A stretch of DNA of 64,000 nt from JABRWC01 sp039961675 (GTDB lineage Bacteria; Planctomycetota; Phycisphaerae; UBA1845; Fen-1342), in the NCBI GenBank assembly GCA_039961675.1, contig JABRWC010000007.1, positions 31,257 through 95,256 of the forward strand, in the 5' to 3' direction. The notes beneath the pieces are model-generated. The model ran no database searches. It was not told the DNA's origin and saw only the letters and a program-made list of their open reading frames with translations. A program made the translations under genes and the position numbers. This document shows positions 42,412-50,578 of this stretch, piece by piece. Each line of letters begins with the position of its first letter. Within the stretch, counting starts at the first letter, position 1.

Positions 42412-45330
42412 ATGACCGTCCGAAAGTACCGTCCGACGTCGCGCCGCGGAGAAGCCACCTCGATCCCCGCTGCGACGCCGCTGACAGCATACACCGGCCG
42501 TCGTCCCGGGGGCATTCTCAAGTTCGTTGCGGCGTCCATGGCCGCACTGCTGGGCGGCTGTCTTGCGCCGCGGCCTGCTGCGGTGAACGTGTGGGCCGAG
42601 AGCGACACGCGCGAGATCACTCCCGGTTCGCGCCCGTCGCCGGAGAACGACTTGTTCTCGGCGGCGCGCGGCGAAGTCTCGCTGGTCGCGGCGATCAACG
42701 AAACGGTCGCCTTTCAGCTCGGCTTGCAGACCGACGCGCCGCCGAGCGGCGCGCTGGAAATCGAGGTCTCGGACCTGACCGGTCCGGCGGGAACGCTTCA
42801 CGCCGCCGAAGCGGTCTCCATGCACCGCATGCGGCCGGTACTGGTTCGCGAGTTTCGAAGCTGGTATCCGCGTCACACCGGCCGCTCCGCTGAGCCGACG
42901 TCCGTGCTCGACCTGCTCGTGCCCTGGGGGGCGCCGCGCGGCGGCGGACCGATCTCGCTCGGAGACCGCCAAGCGGAAGTGGTCTGGATCGACATCGACG
43001 TGCCACCGACGACCGCGGCCGGAACGTACGCGGGGACGATTACCGTGCGCTCTGCGTCGGATCCGAAGGCACTCGCGCGGCGCGTGGCGCTCAAGCTGAC
43101 GGTGCTGCCCGTGGCGATCCCGAGCGAGCGCTCGCTTCCGCTCGTGTGCGCGATCGACCCTCGGGCGCTGCTGGAGGAACACGCGGGCTGGCGTTCCACC
43201 GCGACGGCGGAGGAGACGCGCATCCTGCCCGACGAGCCGTCGCACCAGGCGGCGGCCAGCGTGTTAAACCAGGTCGTGACGCTGTTCCACGAGCATCGCG
43301 CGACGCCGGCACCGATCGTTTCGTTTCCCAAGTACCGCCTGACGAGCGAGCAGACCGTCGAAGCCGAATGGGCGCCGTACGACGCGCTGTTCGGCGGCTG
43401 GTACGACGGCAGCGCATTGCCCGACCGCGTGCCGCTCGCCGTTGCGCTCGTGCCGTTGTCCGAGCGTTACCCGAGCGCGGAACTGAACGGCGGCTTCGAA
43501 TCGGCGGGCTACGCGCGCACGCTGGCGGCATACGTGGCCGAGTGCCGGCAGCACTTCGAAGCGCGCGGTTGGCTGGGGCGCGCCGTCGTACGTCCATCCG
43601 CTTCGGCCGCGCTAGGCGAGTCGAGCGTGCGGCGCGCGGAACGCTTCGCAAGCATCCTCGCGCAAGGCGAATCGGGCCTGCCGTTCCTGACGCACCTGGC
43701 GCCGGGCACGTTGCGAAGCCTGGGTTGGCACGGCGCCCCGGTAGTCGAGCTTGCGCACGTCGGCGTCTGGGCGTCGCCGGCCGCCTGGTGCGAGCCGGGC
43801 GCGCTCGCTCAACAGCGCAACCTCGGCAGTCGCACCTGGTTCATGGCGGACCAACCGCCGTACAGCGGTTCGCTGCGGCCCGAGGCCCCGCCGACCGACG
43901 CGCGCGTGCTGGCGTGGCTGGCCTACCGTTACGGCCTGAACGGCGTCTGGATCGAGGGCGCGCTGACGTCTGAAGCCGGCATTGATCCGCAGCAATCCGA
44001 TGCCGCTCCACTGGCATATTCAGGCCGGCCGTTCGGGCTGGCCGGCGCGGTCCTGCCTTCGGTGCGGCTCAAGCGCCTGCGCCGGGGCCTTTTCGACTAT
44101 GAATTGCTTCATCTGCTTGAGATCCGCGGCAAGCCGCTGCTCGCGCAACGCACGGCGCAGCAGGTGGTGCGCCGCGCGCTGGCCGACGCCTGCGGCGAGA
44201 ACCTGCTCAGCACGCTCGACTGCGGCTGGTCGCAGGACCCGTACGTCTACGAACTCGCCCGCAAAGTGCTGCTTCAAGAGCTGGCGAACCAGTTCGCTCC
44301 GACCGACGCCGGCCTCGAGCGGCAGATCGACTACCTGACCGACTGGGGGCGCGTGATGAGCCTGTCCGCAGTCTCGCGGGCGGAAGTGCGCGGCGTACGG
44401 CTGGAGTACGCCGAGGATTCGCTCCGGGCGCACGTCTCGGCAGCGCTGCTTAACAACTCCGAGCAGGCCATCTCGGGCGTGTGGAAGCTCCCCGATCCGC
44501 CGCTGGGCTGGGAACAGCGCGGCGACGCGCCGTTGAGCGTGGCGGCGCACCAGCGCGGCGTCACCGAGATCGAGGTGACCGCCGGGGCGCTGGCGTACAA
44601 CGCGGAGGGAATCTACCCGTTCCGCATGATGTGCGAGACGCCGGCGGCCGGCTCGTTCGCCGCGGAGGGGCGTCTGGCGGTCGCGTCGTGCCCGAAGGTC
44701 TCGACGCCGCCGCGCATCGACGGCGACCTGTCCGACTGGGTTCGAGCCGCGAACAACTCGGCCGGCGATTTTCTATTGTGCGCAGGTGCAGGAGACCCGC
44801 CGGGTTCGCGGCGCCCGGTGCGCTCCACGCGGGCGTACTTCTGCGCGGACTCCGAAAATCTCTACGTCGGCATCTGGTGCGAGCTAGGTGGCGACGTCCG
44901 GCCGATCTGGACGCCCGACAATCTGGTGCCGATCGACGGCGCGCATCCGTGGGGGCAGGACGTGGTGGAGCTGATCATCTCGCCGCAGAACGAACTGCAC
45001 GGCGACGGCGGGCGGCTGCTGGTGCTCCAGATCAAGCCGAACGCGGTGTTCTCGGCCCGGCGCGGGGCGCTGACGATCCCGCCGATGAACGCGTCCGAGG
45101 ACTGGCCCACGCGGCCGCGGATCGCGGTGGACCTGGGTGCGGAGGCCTGGACCGTGGAGGTGGCCGTGCCGATCGCGTCTCTGGGCGAGGAGGCGGCGCG
45201 CAGCGTGGTGCTGGGCTGCAACGTGACGCGGCTCGATGCGCGGCGCGGCGAGTATTCGTCCTGGTCGGGAGCGTCCGGCTACATCTACTCGCCGGCGCAG
45301 CTCGGCAACCTCATCCGGCCGGCGCCGTAA
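42412..45330 (+). CDS. Secreted DUF4091-like protein with CBM9/DOMON-like C-terminal domain
   Basis: 972 aa with ATG 42412, probably a lipoprotein (AASMAALLGGCLAP, lipobox at about 47-51). The central part has features of the DUF4091/glycoside hydrolase-like family: PTTAAGTYAGTITVRS (beta-sandwich region), WFMADQPPYSGSLRP, LAYRYGLNGVWIEG and LKRLRRGLFDYELLHLL. The last 210 residues look like a CBM9-type sugar-binding domain (PRIDGDLSDWVRAAN, then AYFCADSENLYVGIWCE and DVVELIISP). The start is doubtful: 42412 abuts a divergent gene and leaves a 40-residue pre-leader. Probably binds or cleaves glycans outside the cell. Confidence 0.72.
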   Translation: MTVRKYRPTSRRGEATSIPAATPLTAYTGRRPGGILKFVAASMAALLGGCLAPRPAAVNVWAESDTREITPGSRPSPENDLFSAARGEVSLVAAINETVAFQLGLQTDAPPSGALEIEVSDLTGPAGTLHAAEAVSMHRMRPVLVREFRSWYPRHTGRSAEPTSVLDLLVPWGAPRGGGPISLGDRQAEVVWIDIDVPPTTAAGTYAGTITVRSASDPKALARRVALKLTVLPVAIPSERSLPLVCAIDPRALLEEHAGWRSTATAEETRILPDEPSHQAAASVLNQVVTLFHEHRATPAPIVSFPKYRLTSEQTVEAEWAPYDALFGGWYDGSALPDRVPLAVALVPLSERYPSAELNGGFESAGYARTLAAYVAECRQHFEARGWLGRAVVRPSASAALGESSVRRAERFASILAQGESGLPFLTHLAPGTLRSLGWHGAPVVELAHVGVWASPAAWCEPGALAQQRNLGSRTWFMADQPPYSGSLRPEAPPTDARVLAWLAYRYGLNGVWIEGALTSEAGIDPQQSDAAPLAYSGRPFGLAGAVLPSVRLKRLRRGLFDYELLHLLEIRGKPLLAQRTAQQVVRRALADACGENLLSTLDCGWSQDPYVYELARKVLLQELANQFAPTDAGLERQIDYLTDWGRVMSLSAVSRAEVRGVRLEYAEDSLRAHVSAALLNNSEQAISGVWKLPDPPLGWEQRGDAPLSVAAHQRGVTEIEVTAGALAYNAEGIYPFRMMCETPAAGSFAAEGRLAVASCPKVSTPPRIDGDLSDWVRAANNSAGDFLLCAGAGDPPGSRRPVRSTRAYFCADSENLYVGIWCELGGDVRPIWTPDNLVPIDGAHPWGQDVVELIISPQNELHGDGGRLLVLQIKPNAVFSARRGALTIPPMNASEDWPTRPRIAVDLGAEAWTVEVAVPIASLGEEAARSVVLGCNVTRLDARRGEYSSWSGASGYIYSPAQLGNLIRPAP

Positions 45331-45343
45331 CGCGGCGGGTGTT

Positions 45344-46297
45344 TCAACTCCGAGCGGCCGAACCGCCCTGGCGGGTCAGCTCGACGAACGGCGGGAGCCG
45401 GAAGACCACGCCCTCATCCGGCGCCACGACTTCGCGCCAGCGCTCGACGCCCAGTTCGCGCAGCCGCGCGACGACCTGCTGCACCACGTCCTCCGGGGCG
45501 CTGGCGCCGGAAGTGACCCCCACGCAGCGCACGCCATGAAGCCATTGCGACTCGATGAATTCCGGGCCGTCGATCAGGTGGGACGCGACGCCGCGGGAGC
45601 GGGCGACTTCCGTAAGGCGCTTCGAGTTCGAGGAGTTCCGTGACCCGACCACGAGCAGCAGGTCGAGATCGGCCGCGGCGTCCTTGACGGCGTTCTGGCG
45701 GTTCTGCGTCGCGTAGCAGATGTCGTCGCTCGGCGGCAGCTCAAGCAGCGGGAAACGCCGCAGCAACGTCTCGACGATCTCGCGGGTGTCGTCCTGGCTG
45801 AGCGTGGTCTGCGTCAGGATGACGCCCTTCCGGTCCGGCGGCAGAGCGAGCGACTGCGCACCTGCGAGGTCCTGCACCAGGCTGGTGTGCCGCGGCGCCT
45901 GGCCCATCGTGCCGATCACCTCGTCGTGCCCTTCGTGCCCGATGAAGACGATGTGATACTCGTCGCGGATGAAGCGGTGAACTTCGCGATGAACCTTGGT
46001 CACCAGCGGGCAGGTGGCGTCGATCAGCCGCAGCCCGCGCTGCTCGGCGAGCTCGTAGACCCACGGCGGCGAGCCGTGCGCGGACAGAATCGCGATCGCG
46101 CCGGACGGAACCTCGTCGAGTTCCTCGACAAACACGGCGCCCAGCGCCCGCAGCCGTGCGACCACGTGCGAGTTGTGCACAATCTCCTTGCGCACGTAGA
46201 TCGGCGCGCCGTACTGGTCGAGCGCCAGCTCGACCGCCCGGATGGCGCGCTCGACGCCGGCACAAAAGCCCCGCGGCTTGATGACCACACCTTCCAT
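45344..46297 (-). CDS. ispH: 4-Hydroxy-3-methylbut-2-enyl diphosphate reductase IspH
   Basis: 317-aa iron-sulfur enzyme of the MEP isoprenoid pathway, making IPP and DMAPP. The three cluster cysteines are C12 in PRGFCAGVERA, C96 in DATCPLVTKVH and C194 in DDICYATQNRQ. Substrate motifs AHGSPPWV, GHEGHDEVIGTMG, TQTTLSQDD and VVGSRNSSNSKRL and VTSGASAPEDVVQQV are all present. ATG 46297 has CGAGG upstream. It converges on the preceding gene 13 nt away. Confidence 0.96.
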   Translation of the reverse strand: MEGVVIKPRGFCAGVERAIRAVELALDQYGAPIYVRKEIVHNSHVVARLRALGAVFVEELDEVPSGAIAILSAHGSPPWVYELAEQRGLRLIDATCPLVTKVHREVHRFIRDEYHIVFIGHEGHDEVIGTMGQAPRHTSLVQDLAGAQSLALPPDRKGVILTQTTLSQDDTREIVETLLRRFPLLELPPSDDICYATQNRQNAVKDAAADLDLLLVVGSRNSSNSKRLTEVARSRGVASHLIDGPEFIESQWLHGVRCVGVTSGASAPEDVVQQVVARLRELGVERWREVVAPDEGVVFRLPPFVELTRQGGSAARS

Positions 46298-46562
46298 GAG
46301 TCCTCGCTGCAAGTCCGGCCGCGGGCGCGTCGTCCACGCCGCCGGTTCGCCCGGCAGAGTATACAGCGACGTCTTGGCAGCCGCGCGGCAGACCGAGCCC
46401 CATGCCCAAGCGAGCGCCCCCCGGCAGGAGCGGCCTGGCCGAGCGTGTCCCCGCTTGCTCGCGTTTCAGGCTCGGATTCGGCGGTGAACGCTCCGACTGA
46501 TCTTACGTTCGCGCCTCGGATCAATTGCGGACGGGGATTGCTCCTGCGTGCGTGGCCCCAGC

Positions 46563-46588
46563 CGTCGGACACGGAGGTCCGACGCTAC
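46563..46588. repeat. Intergenic palindromic repeat (family copy 4)
   Basis: Arms CGTCGGA (46563-46569) and TCCGACG (46578-46584) enclose CACGGAGG. Bases 46572-46588 are the exact reverse complement of 40176-40192. It lies between ispH and the metallophosphatase gene. Confidence 0.6.
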
Positions 46589-46628
46589 CGGCACCGGGCA
46601 CCGGATCGGTCGCGGTCCACGCCAGCAG

Positions 46629-47525
46629 CTACGGTACGGACACGAACTTGCGGATGCTCGCTTCGAGCTCTTCGGTGGTGTATTTGCGGCTCAGGTCGAT
46701 GGGCAGGAACGTGCCGTGGTTGTGCTCGCTGGAGAGGATGATCATGCGTCCGATCACGCGGTGGCCGAATTCCTGCGGCGTGTGGCCGACGATGAAATGC
46801 TCCACGCCGAGCCGGGCGGCGAAGGCGTCGACAATCTGCGGGGAGTGAAAGCGCCCCCAGACGAGTGCGTACGCCGGACCGCCGGGGGACAGGTCGGCCT
46901 CGGACGGCGCGCGGTCGAAGACGGTCACGTCGTAGTACGGAATCAGCAGCGGGTCGGGCAGGCTGTGGCACATGAAGACGCCGTTCGGGGTCCGCGCCGC
47001 CAGCGGCAACGCGCCGATGTACTCGCTGACGCAATCAAGCAGCCGATCGGTGTGCTTGCCGAAGCGCCGCGCGACGCCGCGCTCGAAGTCGTAGAGCACC
47101 GATCGCCCGCCCTTGGTGATCTCCTGGTTGCGGAACTGCGCCAGCTCGTGGTTGGACTGGATGAAGAAGACGTTGTCGGGGAACTCGCACTTCCACGCGG
47201 CGGCGCGGACCAGCAGGTCGATCGAGAGGTCCCACTGGTCGGCGGAGGTGAGTTCCTGGTGGATCAGCTCGTGCAGCACGACGCAGCGAGCCGGGCTCTG
47301 TTCCAGCGCGCAGAAGCGTTGCAGCTTGTCAAAGTTGGCCAGGTTGCCGTGCAGGTCGCCGGTCATCACGACCTGGCCGGCGCCGCCGAATCGAAGCGTC
47401 GAGCCTTGGCGGATGGGGTCCTCGCGGATGAGCGCGGTGGCTTCCTGCAAGCTGCGGCAGGCCACCTCGCCGTCGGTTGTTCCGGTTCGGCTGACCCGCG
47501 CGTCGCGCTTTCCGTGGTCGGTCAC
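46629..47525 (-). CDS. Calcineurin-like metallophosphatase
   Basis: 298-aa cytosolic protein with metallophosphatase motifs: GDLHGNLANFDKL (56 onward), VLHELIHQ in place of the usual GDxxDRG region, FIQSNHELAQF (GNHE-type) and FIVGHTPQEFG. The replacement of GDxxD by a segment with Glu and His is unusual and may alter the metal site. It lies 27 nt downstream of a Ser/Thr kinase gene on the same strand, so it may oppose that kinase. The GTG start at 47525 gives a poorly conserved 40-residue N-terminus. Confidence 0.75.
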   Translation of the reverse strand: MTDHGKRDARVSRTGTTDGEVACRSLQEATALIREDPIRQGSTLRFGGAGQVVMTGDLHGNLANFDKLQRFCALEQSPARCVVLHELIHQELTSADQWDLSIDLLVRAAAWKCEFPDNVFFIQSNHELAQFRNQEITKGGRSVLYDFERGVARRFGKHTDRLLDCVSEYIGALPLAARTPNGVFMCHSLPDPLLIPYYDVTVFDRAPSEADLSPGGPAYALVWGRFHSPQIVDAFAARLGVEHFIVGHTPQEFGHRVIGRMIILSSEHNHGTFLPIDLSRKYTTEELEASIRKFVSVP

Positions 47526-47552
47526 TCGTGCACACCCTTCTGCCGGACGGCG

Positions 47553-48434
47553 TCAGCGACTTCCTCGCGCGGCCGAGTCGCTGCGCCGCCGATTCAGCAG
47601 GTGCCGGACGATCTCGAGCCGCGAGATCACCTGGCTCATTTCGCGGGGACGGTCGTCCTTGCGGGTCTCGCAGCAGTCGAGGATCAACTGCGAGAGCGGC
47701 AGCGGAACGGCCGGGTTGATCGTCGCCGGCGGCTCGTTGCCGGCGCGGGCGTCGATCTCGATCTTCTTGGCGCCCGCCGGGGCGGGACTCATCATCGTGC
47801 GGAACCACTTGCGCGTCACGGACCAGTACATGGTGGCGCCGAGATTGAACACGTCCGTCCGCTGGTCGATGGGTTGCCGCATGACCTGCTCGGGCGCAAT
47901 GAAGTCGGGCGTGCCCTGTACGCGCTGCTTGGTGTGCCCCAGCGGGCAGCTCTGCCCGAAGTCGATAATCTTCACCCCGCCGCGACCGGAGACGATGATG
48001 TTGTTGGGCTTGATGTCCGCGTGCGCGAAGCCCTGCTTGTGCAGCGCGTGCAGCCCGGCCGCCACTTGCATGAACACGTCCAGCAGCCCGTCGAACTCGA
48101 CGGGCGGCGGCTGCGGCTTGAGCAGTTGTTCGAGTGGCTCGCCTTCAACGAGCTCCATGACCAGAAACAGCTCGCGCGTCTTGAGCCAGCGGCGGACGCG
48201 CACGACATCCAGGCAACGGCGCAGGTTCTCGTGCGACACCGTATGCGCCACGGCGTATTCCGTCTCGGCCTGCTCGAGGAAACGCTCGTCCGCCGGACCG
48301 TGGCGTACGACGTGCTTGATCGCGACGGGCTGCCGCGTGGCGCGCTGCCGCGCTTCGTAGATGATCGCGCCAGCCCCGCGGCCGATGCGACCCGTGATCT
48401 CATAGTCTGGCAGGCTGACGAACGTGCGACCCAT
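47553..48434 (-). CDS. Soluble Ser/Thr protein kinase
   Basis: 293-aa kinase domain with no membrane segment. The glycine loop is IGRGAGAIIYEA, Lys40 is in VAIKHV, the catalytic loop is HADIKPNNIIV (138-148, HAD where most kinases have HRD), and DFG begins at Asp158. The activation segment includes GTPDFIAPEQVMRQ and DVFNLGATMYWSVT. I chose ATG 48434; TTG 48449 would add five residues. It is followed by the metallophosphatase gene. Similar compact kinase/phosphatase pairs act as local switches, but targets cannot be read from the sequence. Confidence 0.87.
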   Translation of the reverse strand: MGRTFVSLPDYEITGRIGRGAGAIIYEARQRATRQPVAIKHVVRHGPADERFLEQAETEYAVAHTVSHENLRRCLDVVRVRRWLKTRELFLVMELVEGEPLEQLLKPQPPPVEFDGLLDVFMQVAAGLHALHKQGFAHADIKPNNIIVSGRGGVKIIDFGQSCPLGHTKQRVQGTPDFIAPEQVMRQPIDQRTDVFNLGATMYWSVTRKWFRTMMSPAPAGAKKIEIDARAGNEPPATINPAVPLPLSQLILDCCETRKDDRPREMSQVISRLEIVRHLLNRRRSDSAARGSR

Positions 48435-48573
48435 TCCCCGATCCGTCAATCCGGCCTCGGCGACCCAAATCGGTCCGGCGCCACGGCCGAATGCGGCATC
48501 TTAGCGGTGGTCGGGCTATGCGCGCGGCGCGAACGCGACGCATTTTCGCGCGCCGCGCCGGACGGCGGCTCCG

Positions 48574-49065
48574 TCATTGCAGGATGCCCTTCCGCTCCAG
48601 CAGCGCTCGAAGCTCATGGGCCGGAGGCGGCAGGCCGGGGTTCAGTTTCGGGTCCGAACCGGGATCCAGGCGAACCTGCGAAAAGTCGAGCCCGGACGCC
48701 AAGTTCATGCTTCCGAGAATCGCGAGCAGCGTGCCCGCCTGCGCTTCTGGCAGGCGATTGGAACGCTTTCCCAGCAGCGTGAGCCGGATGTCGGCGCTAC
48801 GCGGGCGCCACGCGCACCTGCCGTCCGCGTACACCACGCAATCGTATTCATCGAGCGGCAAAGCGGCGTCCGCAAGCGCGAAGTGAATCTGAACCGAGCG
48901 CACACCGGCGACGTTCTCACCCAGCTCCACCGCCGGCACGCTCCATCCGTGCGCCGGCGGCTCAAGCCATAGGAGCATGGCGGTCCCCAGCAGCATGGCG
49001 CCGACGAGGCACGCAACGACCCACGCGTTTCGCTGATCCGGACTCACTTCGACACACTCCCGCAT
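48574..49065 (-). CDS. Membrane-anchored protein, perhaps a degenerate amidase-like domain
   Basis: 163 aa with one N-terminal TM helix (VVACLVGAMLLGTAMLLWL) and a soluble extracytoplasmic part. That part follows the order of an N-acetylmuramoyl-L-alanine amidase (amidase_2): VRSVQIHFA near the usual IHHS, then DCVVYADGRCAW, IRLTLLGK and VRLDPGSDPKL. The zinc-binding histidines expected in that family are mostly missing, so it is probably not active, if related at all. The assignment is tentative. Confidence 0.5.
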   Translation of the reverse strand: MRECVEVSPDQRNAWVVACLVGAMLLGTAMLLWLEPPAHGWSVPAVELGENVAGVRSVQIHFALADAALPLDEYDCVVYADGRCAWRPRSADIRLTLLGKRSNRLPEAQAGTLLAILGSMNLASGLDFSQVRLDPGSDPKLNPGLPPPAHELRALLERKGILQ

Positions 49066-49188
49066 GCGTCCAATAACCCGCGGCTACGCAATGTTTACAG
49101 CGCAACGATCCCGCACGCAACTATTAGTGGTGGCCACGCCCGACGGACGCGCGGTTTCGGATCCGTGAGCCCGAGGCGAGCCACCCGG

Positions 49189-49194
49189 TATACT
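49189..49194 (+). promoter_or_regulatory. Candidate -10 element (possible leaderless transcript)
   Basis: TATACT ends 7 nt before the GTG at 49202, so transcription would start at or next to the start codon. No good -35 is seen. Confidence 0.35.
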
Positions 49195-49201
49195 ATCGGT
49201 T

Positions 49202-50356
49202 GTGTCCGCCCGTATTTCGCGTCTGGTCCTGGCCCTCGCGCTCGTGATTCCCGGCGCGGTCGCGGAGGAGGCCGACCCGCGCCAGGCTGATGCCGTCAAG
49301 CTCCGCGGCAAGCCCCCGTTTGTAAACGTCGCGATCAGCGACTTTCGCGACGGAATTCTGGTGTTTCGCGGCGTGTCCGGCGAATACCTGCGCAAACCGA
49401 TTGCAGAAGCCGAGTGGCTGCATGTCGCGGCCGCTCCGGACTTCAGCCAGGCGGAACAGTGTGCGGCGCGCGGGTTCTGGCCCGGCGCCGTCGACGCCTA
49501 CCGACGGGCCCTCGATTCGGCCCCTGGCGGCTGGGAACGGCCGCTGACCCTGGCGCGGTTGGCCCGCGCGCTCGAGGAAAACGGGCAGTTCGACGAGGCT
49601 GTGGCGCGCTGGATCGACCTGGCCACTGCGTCTCCAGCCTCCAGCGCCTCGCTGCGGCCGCGCCGGTTTGCACCGCCCGGAAGCGCGGCGAACGCTGGCG
49701 CGCGCGCCGCTCTCTTGCGCGCGGCGGACGCGGCCCCGACGCCGGAGCTGCGCGATCGGTTCAACACCTGGCTGCTGGAGCTGTTGATCTACGACGAGAT
49801 CGACCCGACGCGTGCGGGGTTTGTCGCGACCGCCGCGTCCCAGCCCGATTTTCCCGCGAGCGCGGCCGTGATGCGCGGGGCCGCCGGAAGCAAGCAGACA
49901 GCCGCCGGGGCATCGGCGCCGCCGCGATTGTTCGGTGATCGTCCGGAGTCGCGCCGGCCCGGACGGAGCGTGCGGCTCGCGCTCGATTCGCAGTTGCTCG
50001 CGCACGCGGATGAACGGCTCGCGGCGAACGAGGCGCGCGGCGTCGCAAGTCTGCTGGAGCGGAGCGTGCCGTTCGTGGCGGAGGACGCGCTGCCGGGCTG
50101 GCGCGTGGCGCTGGCGCGAGCGAGAGTCGCGGCCGGCGACGCCGGCCTGGCGGCGGAAGAGTTGACCGATCTACTACGCGCCGGCGTGAGCGGGTCGGTG
50201 GTGTACGAGGCGCGGTATCAGCTAGCGTACGCGAAGGAGCGGTTGCACGAGCTCGGCCCGGCTCGCGCGGAGTACCGCGCGCTGCTCGAAAACGGCGAGC
50301 TTTCGGCGGAGTTGCGGGCGCGCGTAGAGGACGCGTTGCGACGGATCGGCGAATAG
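49202..50356 (+). CDS. Secreted protein with TPR-like helices
   Basis: 384 aa with a signal peptide (RLVLALALVIPGAVAEE). Residues 30-75 (AVKLRGKPPFVNVAISDFRDGILVF) belong to the same loose family as the N-terminal parts of the proteins at 1-365 and 41446-42408. TPR-like helices follow (CAARGFWPGAVDAYRRALD, LARALEENGQFDEAVARW) and again near the C-terminus (YQLAYAKERLHELGPARAEY). Likely a periplasmic scaffold. GTG 49202 is the only start that gives a full leader. Confidence 0.65.
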   Translation: MSARISRLVLALALVIPGAVAEEADPRQADAVKLRGKPPFVNVAISDFRDGILVFRGVSGEYLRKPIAEAEWLHVAAAPDFSQAEQCAARGFWPGAVDAYRRALDSAPGGWERPLTLARLARALEENGQFDEAVARWIDLATASPASSASLRPRRFAPPGSAANAGARAALLRAADAAPTPELRDRFNTWLLELLIYDEIDPTRAGFVATAASQPDFPASAAVMRGAAGSKQTAAGASAPPRLFGDRPESRRPGRSVRLALDSQLLAHADERLAANEARGVASLLERSVPFVAEDALPGWRVALARARVAAGDAGLAAEELTDLLRAGVSGSVVYEARYQLAYAKERLHELGPARAEYRALLENGELSAELRARVEDALRRIGE

Positions 50357-50547
50357 ATTCCGCGCCGGATAGTCGTTCAGCATGCGATCCGACCCGGACG
50401 CAATCCGTGCCCGAACGAATGAGAACCCCACGCGCAAGCGAGTGAGTCGAAGCGACGGGCTCGCAACCTTTCGCTGGCGCCACGGGCTCGAATGGGCTGC
50501 GCCCGCCGTCGACATCGCGCGGACGCAGCGCGCTTCTTGTCGCGCGA

Positions 50548-50553
50548 TATAAT
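50548..50553 (+). promoter_or_regulatory. -10 element of miaB
   Basis: A perfect TATAAT. It overlaps the upstream in-frame ATG (50552), which argues that miaB starts at ATG 50579 instead. The -35 is not obvious. Confidence 0.5.
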
Positions 50554-50578
50554 GCGCCGTTCGAAAGAGGGCCTGCTG

